Shown piece after piece: positions 1-14,800 of a DNA stretch of 60,000 nucleotides. Origin of the DNA: Owenia fusiformis. Taxonomy: Eukaryota; Annelida; Polychaeta; Sabellida; Oweniidae. How positions within the stretch are numbered: the first letter of the stretch is position 1; each line of letters opens with the position of its first letter. The DNA is taken from assembly GCA_903813345.2 (NCBI GenBank), contig CAIIXF020000010.1, positions 28,298,425-28,358,424 on the forward strand, given 5' to 3'. The position numbers were made by a program, and so were the translations under genes. The notes below the pieces were generated by a model. The model had not been told where the DNA came from. It searched no databases and saw only the letters and a list, made by a program, of their open reading frames with translations.

Positions 1-1274
1 GGTTAAGGCCCTTTTGATGGCATGGTTGCACTAACATCCTATCATCATTAGATGATTTTATTTTTATTCTTAGAGGGATTCATTACATTCTAAGCAGCCA
101 TTTATTTGAATACACACTGGACAGATTATGCTTGCTAGTAGCCCGATAAAGCATACAGTCAATTCTAAATGCTGGTTTACAAATGTGCCTGTTGTAGATG
201 ATTTTGAAAAAATTGGTCAATTTGAAGCAAGATGAAAATAGACCTTTTTGACTTTGAGAATGTCATCGAATGTCAAATCTATAGTCAGATTTGAACTTTT
301 GAGAACTTGTAAATGATTTTGAAAAAAAATTCATCAATTTGAAGCAAGTTCAAAAAATACCTTTTTTGACCTTGAGAAGGTCATTGAAGGTCAGATCTCA
401 AATCTAAAGTCAGATTTGAACTTCTGATAACTTGTAGATGATTTTGAAAAAATCTGTCAATTTAAAGCAAGTTGAAAAAATACCTTTTGACCTTGAAATA
501 TCATTGAAGGTTGAATCTTGAGTATAAAGTCAGATTTGAACTTCTGAAAACAGTCTAAACAGTATTTGTTAAGTTATTGGAAGTTATAAGAATTTGTTAC
601 AGAAGCCGATCGCCAACCGCCAACTGCCAACCACCAACCGCCGACGGCTGTCAAAAAAACGGAGACTATAACAATATGTCACTACTTTTTGGTGGTGACA
701 TAAAAACAGAAACTCCACAGAGTAGCATCAAACAAATCATATTTTATCAAATCTTATCTTATCTCGAATCATATATAATAGAAAGAACCATCTTAAGTTG
801 CAGTCAAAAAGTACATTATTCTGTCACATGGTTATGATTCAGTCCTTTTTCATAGAATTGAGCTCCTACACAAGCAATGATCAAATTATTAAATCAAAAC
901 ATTAAATAACTGGTAGAGAAAGATGTTTTCATAAAAATATGCCCACTCAAAATTTGTTTGGCTGGATCTTTGTCAATGTACATGTATTCCCATAACCTAT
1001 AGAAAATAGAAATCAGTTAGTGTTGAAATATTCAGCCCTTTGGGGTCATACCAAAAACAAAAAAAAACAAAAACAAAAAAAACACAAAAACATGGAATAC
1101 ATGTATAGATACATTTTACAGACTGACAGACAAGCATTAACACGCAAAATGTCACAACCTGCCATTTGTTACAGATGCTGAAAGCCGAGACCAACCACAT
1201 AAAGGTTTGAAACTGTAACAATATGTCACCAGTTCTGATGCAGGTCACATAAAAACGAAGGTGTGTTCACTCAC
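1..1274. repeat. Repeat-rich NOL6 intron: tandem repeat plus dispersed GTGACATA-ended repeat
   Basis: From about 190 to 560 an imperfect tandem repeat of roughly 100-115 bp recurs, with phrases such as TTGAACTTCTGATAACTTGTAG and TTGACCTTGAGAAGGTCATTGA. It runs into a segment ending at about 700 in a hairpin (TGTCACTAC...GTGGTGACA) followed by TAAAAAC. A second copy of that 3' end lies at about 1130-1257. The same family occurs at 29700-30017 and, reversed, at about 53278-53420. No coding exon was found here. Confidence 0.6.
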
Positions 1275-4200
1275 TCTAAGTTCCTTCAGGAACAGCTGTA
1301 CCGGGTTGAAATCAATAACTGGGAGAACGTGATCATTTGAGTATTCACCAAATTTGGGTATGATAGTCTCGTCGGGTACATCCACTGACTGGAATGCTGT
1401 TGGAACGTACTTCGGAATTAGCTTTATTATGACGTCATAGTGATCTAGGGGTGCTCGGAAAATTTGCTGAAAATGAAAATTCTCAATGCTGGAATGATGC
1501 AGGATGATTGTATGTTCTTGGGGAAAATACTTCAATTGGTTCTAATATCACAAGCTTTTTCAAATCCATGATTACATACATGTACGTGTAATCTAATGTG
1601 TGATTCTAGAATGACCAAACCTGCGCTTGAGAAATGCAAATGAGTCAGTAAAATAGTCCAAAGTAAGAGTACATAAGGTAAACTTTACAAGGAGTTAATG
1701 TGTCACCATTTAGTTGCATTAATAAAAGTGTATATGTTATGGACACGGAACATCAAATATGGTGACAATAAAAATTCTTGATCGTGACAAAAAATGGACA
1801 TCATATGTAGAGAATAATGCACAGATGGAACATGAACTTCCATTGCAATTTACACAAACATTACCTTCAGATCTACTCCTTTGGTACAATGTGTAAGATG
1901 ATTCTCTAATACAAGAAGAGACTCCTTTGCCAGGACGACCAATCTGTTGAGCATCATGGGATTCGGGCTCCTTCTGCTCCAAACCCCTCCTGATTGGTCA
2001 AAAGATGTAGGGAGACACATGAGGGGGAAAGATGTCCTATCTTTGCTGAATTGCACTTGAATACTGGTTATTTCCTCCTCTGGAAATATAACAAGGAAAA
2101 TCATCAGATGAATTTATAGAGATATTCATGCGTCCAGAAAATGGAATTAAAAAACAAATGATTCCAACTTACATTGGACCTACCTTGGCTAAGTTAAAGT
2201 GGGAATGTATGAAATGCACACTATGATAGCGAGAAAACAATATATAATGCATGCAAACTATATTACTAACTCAGAGGCAAAGTCATCCTAATATACTCCA
2301 AGCTTAAAGGTTTCAGGGGAGAGATACATACTATGAGCACATCTGCATAGCTAGCGTAAATGTTGAAATGTTTGTGCACTTTGTGATAGAAGCACGTAAT
2401 TTGGCACAGTTAGTTTATACCATTGTGAACAAGACCTGAGACATTAATCAAGTGAGATATGCCTCCTATGCTATAATCAAATGAACAGGACAATGGTATC
2501 TTACTTGTTAATACATTGTTGAAGTTGATGATGAGGGGATTGAGGTTCCAGTCATAGGTAGAGACCAGGTAGAGGAACCTAGAGAAGCCACCCAACACAG
2601 ACCTACAATGAACAATTATTTATACATACAACATACAATAAATCCAGACATTTTGCATACAATTATTCATATAGATAACAGAAAGAACAAGTAAGAAACT
2701 TGATCATTTATCATACATGTGTCAAGCCTGTGGTGTCAAACCAGAATATTACAACTAACCCTTAATGGCTATTCAGGGTACTCTTAAGAGTAAGACAAGA
2801 AAGAAAAGTTCTGGATGTTTTAAGTGACATCTATTTTACTTAAGTTTTTAATATAAGAAAATAGCCAATGATTCAGTATTATCTACTGAAAAGAAAAAAA
2901 TATACTGGAAATACCCTTCCTTATTCTTAAATATTTTCCTCAATCAATCAATCAAGCAATCAAGCAAGCAACCGACCAATAAATCAGGGTTTACTTACAC
3001 AGGTGCTGTATGGGGTGCTGGAGAAATGTACAGATAAGCCACTATCATATCAACTACTTCATCCTGAATATAGTCTCCTAAGTATTGGGCACTTATCCAA
3101 CGTTTTGCAAGCCTAGCAACAGCACAGTATGTCTGGTGCTCTGTACCAAGGCTGAAATATTGGATAGTTTTAATTTAAGTTTCATGTTTATTGCAATTTT
3201 GAGATTTATTGGAACAATGTTTAAACTGTAGTGCCATCTATATGTAGAGGAAAATTTTATTATCTCATTATTGTATTTCAATAGTCTATCAATATTGACT
3301 CAACAATCTTCATAGACATCTATTGCATCAATAACACTTGATGATACCAGGTCATTGAACTATTTATGTACAATTCCAAATGATTGTATCAAAGCATATA
3401 TTGTATCAAGAAGCTTTAACAATCTCAATAAAAAATCCATAATAAAAGTAAGATATTATATGAATAGGGACTGCCGTTGAGGGAAATCCCCAGGGAAATA
3501 TGCTCAAAACTGAAGTATACCTGAAACCGCAGGCAGAGGGAATGGAACATTTGAGAAAACATTAAATTAGGCAGTCACAGTGACGATGCTCCCATCTATT
3601 CAGGGTCAGGGTAATAGAAGTTGCAATTGTAATGTCAGAAAGCAATAGTTCAAATGTATATTCCTACTTCTCACTTTTGAGGGAACATGAGTTTCAAAGG
3701 GAAAAAGTAATTTTATTTTATGACCAATCAGAATTTATGTTACATATTGGGTATATAAAAAAGGGTATATCATTCCAGATATAACAATGCTTTCCTTAAC
3801 ACTTACCCATTCAGTGTAGAGGTTAGCTTAGGTGTGTGTACAATGTCTTTTTCTAAAGCTACGGAGGCAGAGTTATCTTTCATCTTCACCATTCCATTAG
3901 GAGCGGTCTCCAGCTTTAATACTGCAATCTCTCTCAGGAAACTCAAATAGACAGCAAACAGAAAGCCATCCTAAAAAGGTTGTATACCTATTTAAGATTT
4001 TTTAAGCTACTTCTGCATACAAGCCAGGAAAACCATAAGCATTCTGTCAAACTTGTAAGCTCAGATCTGAGCATTTTTCAAGCTCATATGCAGGACTTCT
4101 TTATTTTGCATGAAAACCTCTTTAAGATGTGAAACTTTGATTTTGAAATATACAATGTACACATACTTTGCACATTAACTGGGCACTTTATTACTAAACA

Positions 4201-5848
4201 TACCAAAATATATTCAATGTTCTCAACTAGATGATTAAAGGTGCAACAATTAGTGCAGGGGGGCCATTCAACGATCATCGACCAGTGTCAAAATATATTT
4301 AAGTTTGGATATTTCATCAAGACTAACATATATTTTCATTATCTACAAAGAAACTCCATGGATGAACATTATTTCAGCTGATATTCCTCTTGAAACATGG
4401 TGGATCTTAAAAATCTATAAGTGGGACTTCCTTTATAGAAGCTTTGGACTGGATTTACACTTCTCAATGCTGAAATTGATAGTTTATACATACATTTAAA
4501 AAAATAGGTATGTCAAAGAAGGTGTTAAGCCAAATATTGACCTGATAGGTCAGAAAAAAAAAAATGTGAATTTTCTCTATACAGTCCTTGTTGCCCCTTT
4601 AAGACTGTCACATTCAATATCTATAATCTTCCCTAGGAAATACACAGATTCATACTTAGAAAATGTAGTCAGGAATTTTATATAAAACCAAGGACGTCCT
4701 TGATAATACTATGCAAACCTTTAAGATTGACACAATTGATGGAGACTCCACCAGTGTTCCTACCTTAAATATATCTACATGATCAGTATGTACAACAGTT
4801 TCTAGGTTATGTTGCTTATGTAATAGCTCTGCGAGTTTAATGTGGAATGCTGCCTTGATTCGTTGCATGGCATCTTTATCCTCTGGCATTTTCCCACTTC
4901 CTTCCATGATGCATATAACTGAAATCCATTTAAAAATTCAACTCTAAATGTACAGTGCTACTTGTGTAGGTAGAACATATTTGTAAGCTCAAATTAATTT
5001 TCTTACTTATTACAATAAAAGGCTTGTTTTATTTTAACTGAAACTGATTTTCAAATAAGCAACCTAAAATACACTCATCCAGTGCCCATATACCCATACC
5101 TTTCAATGGTGCCAACACAGGAGGTACATTCCTCCCAGCTGATGGTAGTCTCCTCTTCCCTTCAAATATTCCAGAAGGTTTGTATGAGGCTGCCTCCTGG
5201 GGGAACACCTGCAATGAAATGGTATAACTACAGTGTCAAGTAAAAGATTCAAGGGCAGGGCTCCATGTATTGCAGATAGTACTAATTTTAAGCATGAGGG
5301 TCTTGGAATGGAGGAAGTAGGCTGTATTCGAAGATTATAATAGAAGACACAAGTTTATTGTACTATATTACAGTGTTATATTATATTACATGACAGTATT
5401 ATATTATATTATATTATATAATATTACAGTATTATATTATATTATATTATATTATTGGCTTGAATGTATGTTTGAATATTTCATTTAAGTAGGCAGAATT
5501 GAATACATTCTTGAGATTCTGAATCTAATAATAAGGGTCAAACAAAATCTAAGTTTCTTAAATGTCAGCTACGTTCTACTTTCTCTAATACAGTAATGTA
5601 CCTGTGTATGCCTAAACACAGCATCAGAACCTTGTATGGTATTAACAGTCAGGGGAAGGTCATCTAGATTCCTGATGATCTTACTCAATGTTTCATATGT
5701 CTTCATCACCATAAAGCTATGTTCTTCTCCTGTACCATATGAGGGGTCTGGCCTAGGTTTGTTTTTGTTACTTCTATGTGGAATGCATAGGAGTGAATCT
5801 AAATGGTTTCCCATGTATTTTATGCAGCTCTCTGTTATGTTAAAATGC
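1275..5848 (-). CDS. NOL6: NOL6 exons 14-21 (C-terminal part, incomplete)
   Basis: Exons at 5848-5602, 5208-5100, 4918-4764, 3970-3807, 3151-2999, 2602-2505, 2079-1865 and 1466-1275. The last ends LQLF-like (VQLFLKELR) at a gtgagt donor, which in the family is followed by roughly 70-90 residues that I could not find between 1 and 1274; they should lie left of the window. Exon 19 carries FSRFLYLVSTYDWNLNPLII, a strongly conserved family block. Confidence 0.95.
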
Positions 5849-8800
5849 CTGCAAAATATAATCATACAAAAATTATTAGAAATGTGAACAATTTATTAGT
5901 TACAATAAATTAGTTGTTCATTACTCAGACAAGGATCTAGGATCAGAAGATGCTTTTTGACAAAGTTCCATGCATCCCATTGTATTTTACTGTATTATTT
6001 CTCATCAATACACTTTTTTAGATCACATGAGGAAAAAATATGATAACATCAGGAAGTTTTCTTTTATTAATAAGGATTTATGATTCATATGCTCATTAAG
6101 CTTAAATTTGTCTTTGTTTTCCCGTTATATGATGTATGATTTCCCTTATGGGGTCTATAATTTCCTGGGTGGATATCCTTCTGCTCTTTCCCTAAGGATG
6201 TACTTTGAATGTAGAAAATTACATCCTTAATGGGAGATTAAAACATGAAAGGGAAAGCTGTCAGTGAACAAGGAGGAAGGTCCAGAGAAATCCAAAATGC
6301 ATCAGCATTTCCATCCCACCCATATTCTACACTCCTCGTATCTAAATTTGTTTACCAATTGGGTTTCATCTTATATATGGAACCTCAAATGATTTATTAT
6401 TTTCTGAATCTTACATTTGAATTATCTATCATTATTAGCCTCAAAATAAAAATATGTTTTTTACTAGTCCAATAATCAACATACAAGTATAAGGTTATAT
6501 GATCAGATGAAGTAGAATGTCATATTTCTGCATCATTTATCACTGTATATGAATTATCACAATTATCCACATTGTTCTATACAAGTTATAGAATATATAT
6601 GACATCATTAAAATAAAATCAGACAGATGGACTGTTTGACAGGGAACTACAAATGTTTTATAAAATCGGGCTATGAGGATGATTGCCCTTTGACGAAATA
6701 TAGTCTTTTGTTCTACAATTTATGAGGAATTAATTTTAGTTGTTAAAGTTTTCAATGATTTTTAAGTGAATAACATTACCCCAATATTAGGGAAACATTG
6801 TTGTTTCAATGGCTTGGTAATCAAATTTTTATGTCTTTTTCAACTCATTTGCAACAATGTGATTGTTATATAAATGGTGTACCATTCTTTGTTGTTATTA
6901 TTGCCTAAAAACACCAATAATATTAAAACTAAAATATTCTATGAACACTTCTTAATAAAGTCTTCAAAGGATGCACAAATGATCACAATGGGTTTCAAAT
7001 TAAACATGAAGTTATTACAATTTATACTCTGTTTGTCAACAGTATTTTTATATGATGTTGTTCCTGGGATTCAGCAAGAAACTGAGCCAACAACAAATTG
7101 TTCTACAATATATAAGTACTGCATATGTTGGGAAACAAATGTTTCATGTGGTACTATTCCTTCAGGAAGGCTTCCTACAGATCTTCCATCTAATATTACT
7201 GATCTAAGCATAGCACACAACCTTACAGAATTAAAAGATAATGAACTTGGAATGTTTTACAAACATTTAAAGCAACTTAAACTTGGACAAAATAAAATCC
7301 TTGTCTTTAAAAATGTAACATTTGTTGGATTGGACAAACTAGAAAAGCTCGATTTGGGGACAATCAACTATCGGGCAAAAATAGATCCCTTTGTATTTAG
7401 CTTACTTCCTAAGATTACAGAGATCAGAGCTAAAGGAGATGGTAACTTGAGAGATTTTCGACCTATTCGCATGGGTGCAAAAGCATGGTTAAGCACACTT
7501 AAAGGACTTGAAAATTCTACAATAGAAAGGATATATTTTGAAACAATAGCAAATAAGCCAGTGACCTTAAGAAAAGAAGATTTCAGCTACTTGAAGAATT
7601 CACCACTAAAGTATATTGGACTTAACGATTCTGGGTTGATAGACTTTGATTTTGATATGCTCAAATATATGATGAACCTAGAAGAAGTGGATCTTTCTTT
7701 TAATATTTTGCAAATGGATATCAATTATATGAAAGCATATAGCTTGCTTCTGCGCATGGACAAATTAAGATTTATTAAACTACATGACAACTCCCATGCT
7801 TGGCAAAATTGGAATGAACATGAACTCTTCCCGAATGCTGGCATATTACTACCGGAGTTCCTATTTTCAAAAAGTATTGAGGAAATCGAAATAGCCAGAT
7901 CAGCTTTAACTTGGGGACCATGTAGTCTTACATATGGCATAAATATAAATCGAAATAATTCATTGAGAAAACTGGACATGAGGGGAACTAAATTCCTGAG
8001 ACATTTAGGCCCAGTTTATGGATTTGTTAACTTAGAAGAGTTATATATTCAAGACATTGGTTTGATAATGTATCCAACTACAATATCGTGTCAATATGGA
8101 GCATTTGAATCCATTAAGATATTGAACATAGCGCATAATATAATGAATATGAGTGATTTTGAATCAAACACAACTTTTGAGATGTTTAGTAAATGCACCA
8201 GGCTTCAACACATAGATTTGTCATATAATAAAATGACAAGAATGCCATTCCTTATGTTTCGTAAGTCTAATGAACTCAAAACTATTCATCTTGGAGGTAA
8301 CTATCTTTCAGAATTCAACATTGACCTTGATTCAGCAAAAAAATTGGAACTGTTGGACATCTCTGATAATAAACTGCAAGAATTACCAAAGAACATTCAA
8401 GATATAGTTGATCATTTAAATCACAAATCCAATGTGACAGTCCATATAAATGTGAAAAACAACCCCTTAATATGTAGCTGCAACTCATTTGACTTTGTGT
8501 CCTGGATGCAAGATCATAGTAACAACATAGCTGAATGGGAAAACTTGGAATGCTTATACACAAATTATTCAAAAATCAAAATGCACAGAATTGATTTAAG
8601 TGTTCTGAAGCTATCATGTTGGAAACCAGTTATATTAGCTGCTACGATACCTTGCGGAATAATGCTTATATGTGGATGTATAGTAATCATAATATACAGA
8701 AGGCGGTACAAAATACACTATTTGTACCTCCAGTTAAGAGCTGCACTGAGGCGCCATGGTAAAGATAATGATGACGAGTATGATTTTGATGCTTTTATTA

Positions 8801-11800
8801 GTTACAGTTCTCTCGATAAAACATGGGGACTGGAGACACTGTATGCCACTCTAGTTGGTATTCACCACTACAGCATATGTATTGATGATCGTAATTTCAG
8901 ACCAGGCGCTTATATCTCTGATATAATCATTGATGCTATCAACAGAAGCAACAAAGTCATTCTCATTATCACTCAGAACTTTCTGCGTAGCAAATGGTGT
9001 ACCTATGAACTGAACATGGCGAGAGGAGAATTGGCAAACAGGGGGCGTGACTGCATAATCCTCATTTTGAAGGAACCAGTTCATGTCCTACCAAAGGAAC
9101 TAATCACTCCTACATTGCAATCACTTCTGGATACCCGGGTGTACCTGGAGTGGAGTGATGATGCTGACAGACAAGCTGTCTTCTGGAGGAAGCTATGTGA
9201 TGCTTTAGGTGAACCGAGACCACAAAATGAGAGGCATGAAGGCAGTCAATACACAATGCCTCAAGATGAAGAGGATGAACAAGTTGTGCTGGATTTCATC
9301 AGAGAAAATAGACCTCTTCTGTTATAATATCTTCAGTATATCATATAATCGTCAGTACATTGAACGCCATTACCTTTTTTCAAAATATTGAATGCAAATC
9401 AACAATCTCAACTTTTCACAATTCGTCAATAAACACATATTATAAAACATAACTAGTAGTTAAACATGAAGCAAATTTATTTAAAAGTACCAGCAACTGT
9501 ACATATAATATTGTTAAAACATTTAATAAAGTGGTACTTAAGTTTTTACAAGTACCAGTATTGCACATAACAAATGGTAATATAATATAACTGTAGTGTG
9601 AATCATGATGTGTAAGTTCACTATGTCAATCAGTCATATAGTTAGCATTCCCGAATTCAACCACCAGCTGTTGGCTGATGGATTAACTGCTTATTTAGGG
9701 CAAAGGCATTTGAATAAGAAAAGTAGGTACTATTCATATTTAAATGAGTTGACCATAAGAATGGTTATAATCTTGCAAATGCTCCCTTAGATTTAGACAC
9801 CATTCTCAGGTCAGGCTGAAAATTGAGTCTGTGCTAAATGTTTGTTCTCATTTTCACTGTGGTTTGATGTTTTGTAAAGAGTACTTGCATAGGTGTATAA
9901 AGCCTGTGCTTGCATACATGATGTGCAACTAAAATATAATTTGCAACAAACGCTGTTTTGTGTTATTTTATCTGGATGCTACGAGCAAGTACCAAGCAGG
10001 AATTTGGCAAAAGAACCATAAATACTGTATGTCATGTGTATGTAATATGAAACAATTTTAAATCCCAAAAATCAGTCATCACAATCCCTCTAAACAGAGG
10101 ATGTGGATATTTGAAGATAAGTAGTAATTTTAGTCTTTGACTCTTTGTATACCATTTCTATATATGCGAAAACTCACAAAAGTTACTTTGTTTCCAAAAT
10201 TAACAAAAAATTATGATTGGATTCGTGTAAAACTCCATTTGCATGCAATTAGATCATCTTGATTCTTTAAATATAAGGTCAATGGGAATGAAAACTGAAA
10301 AATCAATGCAAATATTGAAAACAGGAAAATATCTGTTGAAATCAGTTTTGTTTGGAGAAAATTCAACCCAAAATTCAACATCAAAAATATGTCTCTTCTC
10401 ATCCTCCTTATCTATTGTTTCAACTAAACTATATTATCAGGTAAGTCCCAGACACCCCCCCCCCTCCATATCACTTATTTGAACAATAACACTCTGTCAA
10501 AAGTAGGCCTTTATGGTTTTTGAATAGTCTATGGATAGTCTGTTTATAAGACAGGTCCATCAATGTTTTATTTTGGAAATATACTTGTCCTAGATATCTA
10601 GTTGTCCGGTTGTTGTTATGGTTGAATCATATAAATGTTAAAATGTACTACAGTTTTGACGTCAAATTCATTGAGATAATTTGGTAAAACATTGGCCAGT
10701 GTAGCATTTTGAAATTACTGCCATTTAACCATTATCAAACGTATGGCTCAATAAAAAATTTCCAATGTTGAAAATTTCCTGTAGTTTAATATGTGCTAAA
10801 TTTGATAACAAATAGTATAGGGTAGAATGTTCTAATCTTGGCTCAAGGTTTTTATCAAAAACTTGTGTGGGGTACTATGGAAAATGTTGGCACACATTTT
10901 CATGATTATTATTTCACGATCCTTTTTAAGTTCACGCCACAAAATATTGCTTTATCAACAACATCGGCCTTGCTTAGTACAAGGAAGTAATGACATTTTC
11001 CTTCAGTTTCAAATAAATACTGAGGAAACACCTTTCGTCAATGAGTAGGTTCTTTAGATTATTCAGTAATAAATCATATACCTATACAAAATAAACCTTC
11101 AAAACTGAGGAAACCAAAGCTATGATGTCCAATTTACCTTCTTTTTGTTTTCATCTTTTATTTATGAGCATCCAATCTATTGTTGTCAATGTGTAAGTTT
11201 ATTTGATTGTGTCAAGTATTAATAAATAAATCATGTAAATATATTCAACCAACATGTTTAACTAGATAATAGCAACACCAAGGCATAGCAAATCCAATCA
11301 ATTGTCATTAGATGATATAATATTATTCTAAGTATTCAACAAAATTGCTACACTAAGTTTTGAAAACATAAAATAACACCTCAAAAAATAATTTTACAAA
11401 ATGGCCACTATTAACGATAAGCTATATTTGGCCAAAAATAAAAAAAAGATATTGCCCGGACAGAAGGACCTACATTCGGACTGATGGATGGATGGAGCCG
11501 CTCTCTATATCCCACTGAACTACACTCGGTAGGATAAAAATGTTATATAAATACATAAAATACGTCATCATTTCCTATTAGAATCATTGTAAAACAGATA
11601 TACATTAAGAAATAATACAACGAAAGGTTCAATCCATTGGAGATCATACTGAGTTTCAGAATGGATTTTATACTATATATAACGTTACTAAAGTTGCTGA
11701 TACATTCCATTACATCTCTTCAATATGGTGTCTCAGGAATGCAAGACATAATGTCAACTTGTGATACTGATACATGCGAATGTAATGTAACATATGTCGA

Positions 11801-14800
11801 CTGCAGAATGATTCCCTCTGGCTCACTGCCGACAGACTTTCCACCAAACATTACTACACTGATACTTGAAAACAGTGGTCTTAAAGAATTAAAAGCTTTT
11901 GAACTAGGGAATCTTTACAAACATCTAAAGGTACTGAATATAGGAGATAATGACATCACTGTTCTTAAAAATGTTACATTCTCTGGACTAGATGAGCTTG
12001 AAATATTGGATATAGGAGGAATAAAGTATCTGGCTGACAAATTGGACCCCTTTGTATTTAATTTGCTTCCTAGGATAAAAGATGTCAAAGTGAAAGGAGA
12101 TGGAAACTGGAAAAATAAAGAAATTGATCGTCTGGGTTCAAAAGCCTGGTTTGGCACATTTAGAGGGCTGGAAAATTCAACAATAGAGAGGATAACATTC
12201 GACAGTATATCTCAATGTCCAGTGGTCTTGAGGAAAGATGATTTCACATACTTGAGGAATTCACCACTCAAGTACCTCGCAATCTATAATTCAAGGGTAA
12301 TAGAGCTTAATTTTGATATCCTAGAATATATGACAAAATTAGAAGAACTGGATCTTTCTTTGAATATTTTGCAAAATGATTTCAATTATTTGAAGGTATA
12401 TAGCTTGCTTATGAGTATGAAAAATTTAAAAATCATCAGCATAAATGGAAACATCCAAAACTGGGAGGAGGATTTTCCTGACCATGAAGTCATCCCAGAG
12501 GCTTTAAGCAAGTTCCCTTTCCAAGTGCCTTCCAAGTGCCTAAGAGTATTGAGGATATTGATCTAGCTAAATCTATACTCACTCGAGGTCCATGTAGCAT
12601 ATCTTTTGGAGTAACTGTCAGCAAAATTAATTCATTGAGAAAACTGGACATATCAGAAACTAAAATGTTAAGACACATGGGGCCCATCCATGGACTTGTT
12701 AATTTAGAGGAATTGTATCTACAAAAAATTGGCTGTATAATGTATCCATCTACTATATCGTGTCAATATGGAGCATTTGAATCCATAAAAATACTGAACA
12801 TGTCACATAATGTGATGAATATGAGTTATCTTAAATCAAATACAACCTTAGAAATGTTTAGTAACTGCAACAGGCTTCAACACGTAGATTTGTCATATAA
12901 TAAAATGTCAAGAATGCCATTCCTTATGTTTCAGAAGTCTAGAGAACTCAAAACTGTTTATCTCGGAGGAAACAATCTTGAAGAATTAAACATTGACCTA
13001 GAATCAGCCAGAAAATTGGAAAAGCTGGATATCTCTGATAATGAGTTGCAAGAATTACCACAAAATATTCGAAGGATAGTCGATTGTTTAAATTGCAATT
13101 CTAGCACAATAGTCCATATATATATGAAAAATAACCCCTTAATATGTGGATGCCATTCATTTGACTTTGTGTCTTGGATGCAAGATCATAATAAGAACAT
13201 AGCTGAATGGGAGAACTTGGAATGCTTATATACAAATTATTCAAAAATAAAAATGCACAGAATTGATTTGAGTGTTCTGAAGCTATCATGTTGGAAAACA
13301 GTTATATTAGCTGCTACGATACCTTGTGGAGTAATGCTGTTGATTGGATATATAACAATTGTAATATACAGAAGGAGGTACAAAATAAACTATTTGTACC
13401 TCCAGCTAAGAGCTGCACTGAGGCGCCATGGTAAAGATAATGATGACGAGTATGATTTTGATGCTTTTATTAGTTACAGTTCTCTCGATAAAACATGGGG
13501 ACTGGAGACACTATATGCCACTCTAGTTGGCATTCACCATTACAGCATATGTATTGATGATCGAAACTTCAGACCAGGGGCTTACATCTCTGATATCATC
13601 ATTGATGCTATCAACAGAAGCAACAAAGTCATTCTAATTATCACTCAGAACTTTCTGAACCTATAAACTGAACATGGCGAGAGGAGAATTGGCAAACAGG
13701 GGGCGAGACTGCATAATTCTCATTCTGAAGGAGCCAATAAATGTCCTACCAAAGGAACTAATCACTCCTACATTGCAATCACTTCTGGATACCCGCGTGT
13801 ACCTAGAGTGGAGTGATGATGCTGACAGACAAGCTGTCTTCTGGAGGAAGCTATGTGATGCTTTAGGTGAACCAAAACCACAAAATGAGAGGCATGAAGG
13901 CAGTCAATACACAATGCCCCAGGATGAAGAGGATGAACAAGTTGTGCTGGATTTCATCAGAGAAAAAAGACCTCTTCTTTTGCAATGACATGTAACCTTT
14001 ATTGCTTCTGACTCTACATGTAAATTGTTCAAATAATTAACAGAAAAATATATATTCACTAGATGATATTAGTCTTTTAAAATGATGAATGAGAATCAAC
14101 AGTTCTACCTTAAACTTGATTTTTGTAAGATAACTATTTGTCTTTTTCTACAAATAATACTAAACTGAGTGTGCTAAAATTGCCACGGAGAAGTTACTTT
14201 AGCATAGTTGAAACATAAGACAATTTAATAGGTAAGATACTTAGTTTAAACATGTAACATTAATGCCTTATTTAGAAATTGTATTAAACATTTATGTAAG
14301 ATTGAACTTGAAATATAACTATTTAAACATGTAATATACTTTGTATAAACATGTAACATTAATGCCTTGTTTAGAAATATGTATTAAACATTTATGTAAG
14401 ATTAAACATGTAATATACAGGGTGGTCAAAAAAACTGGAAACCCTTAAACCATTTTCTTAATATCTTAATTATTTTGAGAAAACTTTGCACATTTGTACA
14501 TCACTCAATTTCCTACCAGCCTAACATATTTCATGACCATCTGATTGATAGTCACCGTGTTACTGCACTTTAAAGGACATTCCCGGTGGCCACTATTGCG
14601 CTGAAGACCAACCTGCACATGTCGTCCAATATCTCCCTACCTATGGGGCAGTGTTGTTCCTAAGGCAAAATACATCACAGGACCACCGGACTGACAGGTT
14701 CTACATTTTGGCCAGTCCATACCAAAACTCATCGGACATTCGGACCTGTAACTTCAGTTTAATCACCGGTCCATGTGAAAACTAACCAGTCCAAGACTAA

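Noticed and set aside
6874-6978. Upstream N-terminal extension of the intact TLR
   Set aside because: The ATG at 6874 overlaps the TATA box, and the extension lacks a counterpart in the paralogue.
11637-11660. Receptor start at 11637
   Set aside because: That codon is TTG; the first ATG in the frame is at 11661 and begins a good signal peptide.
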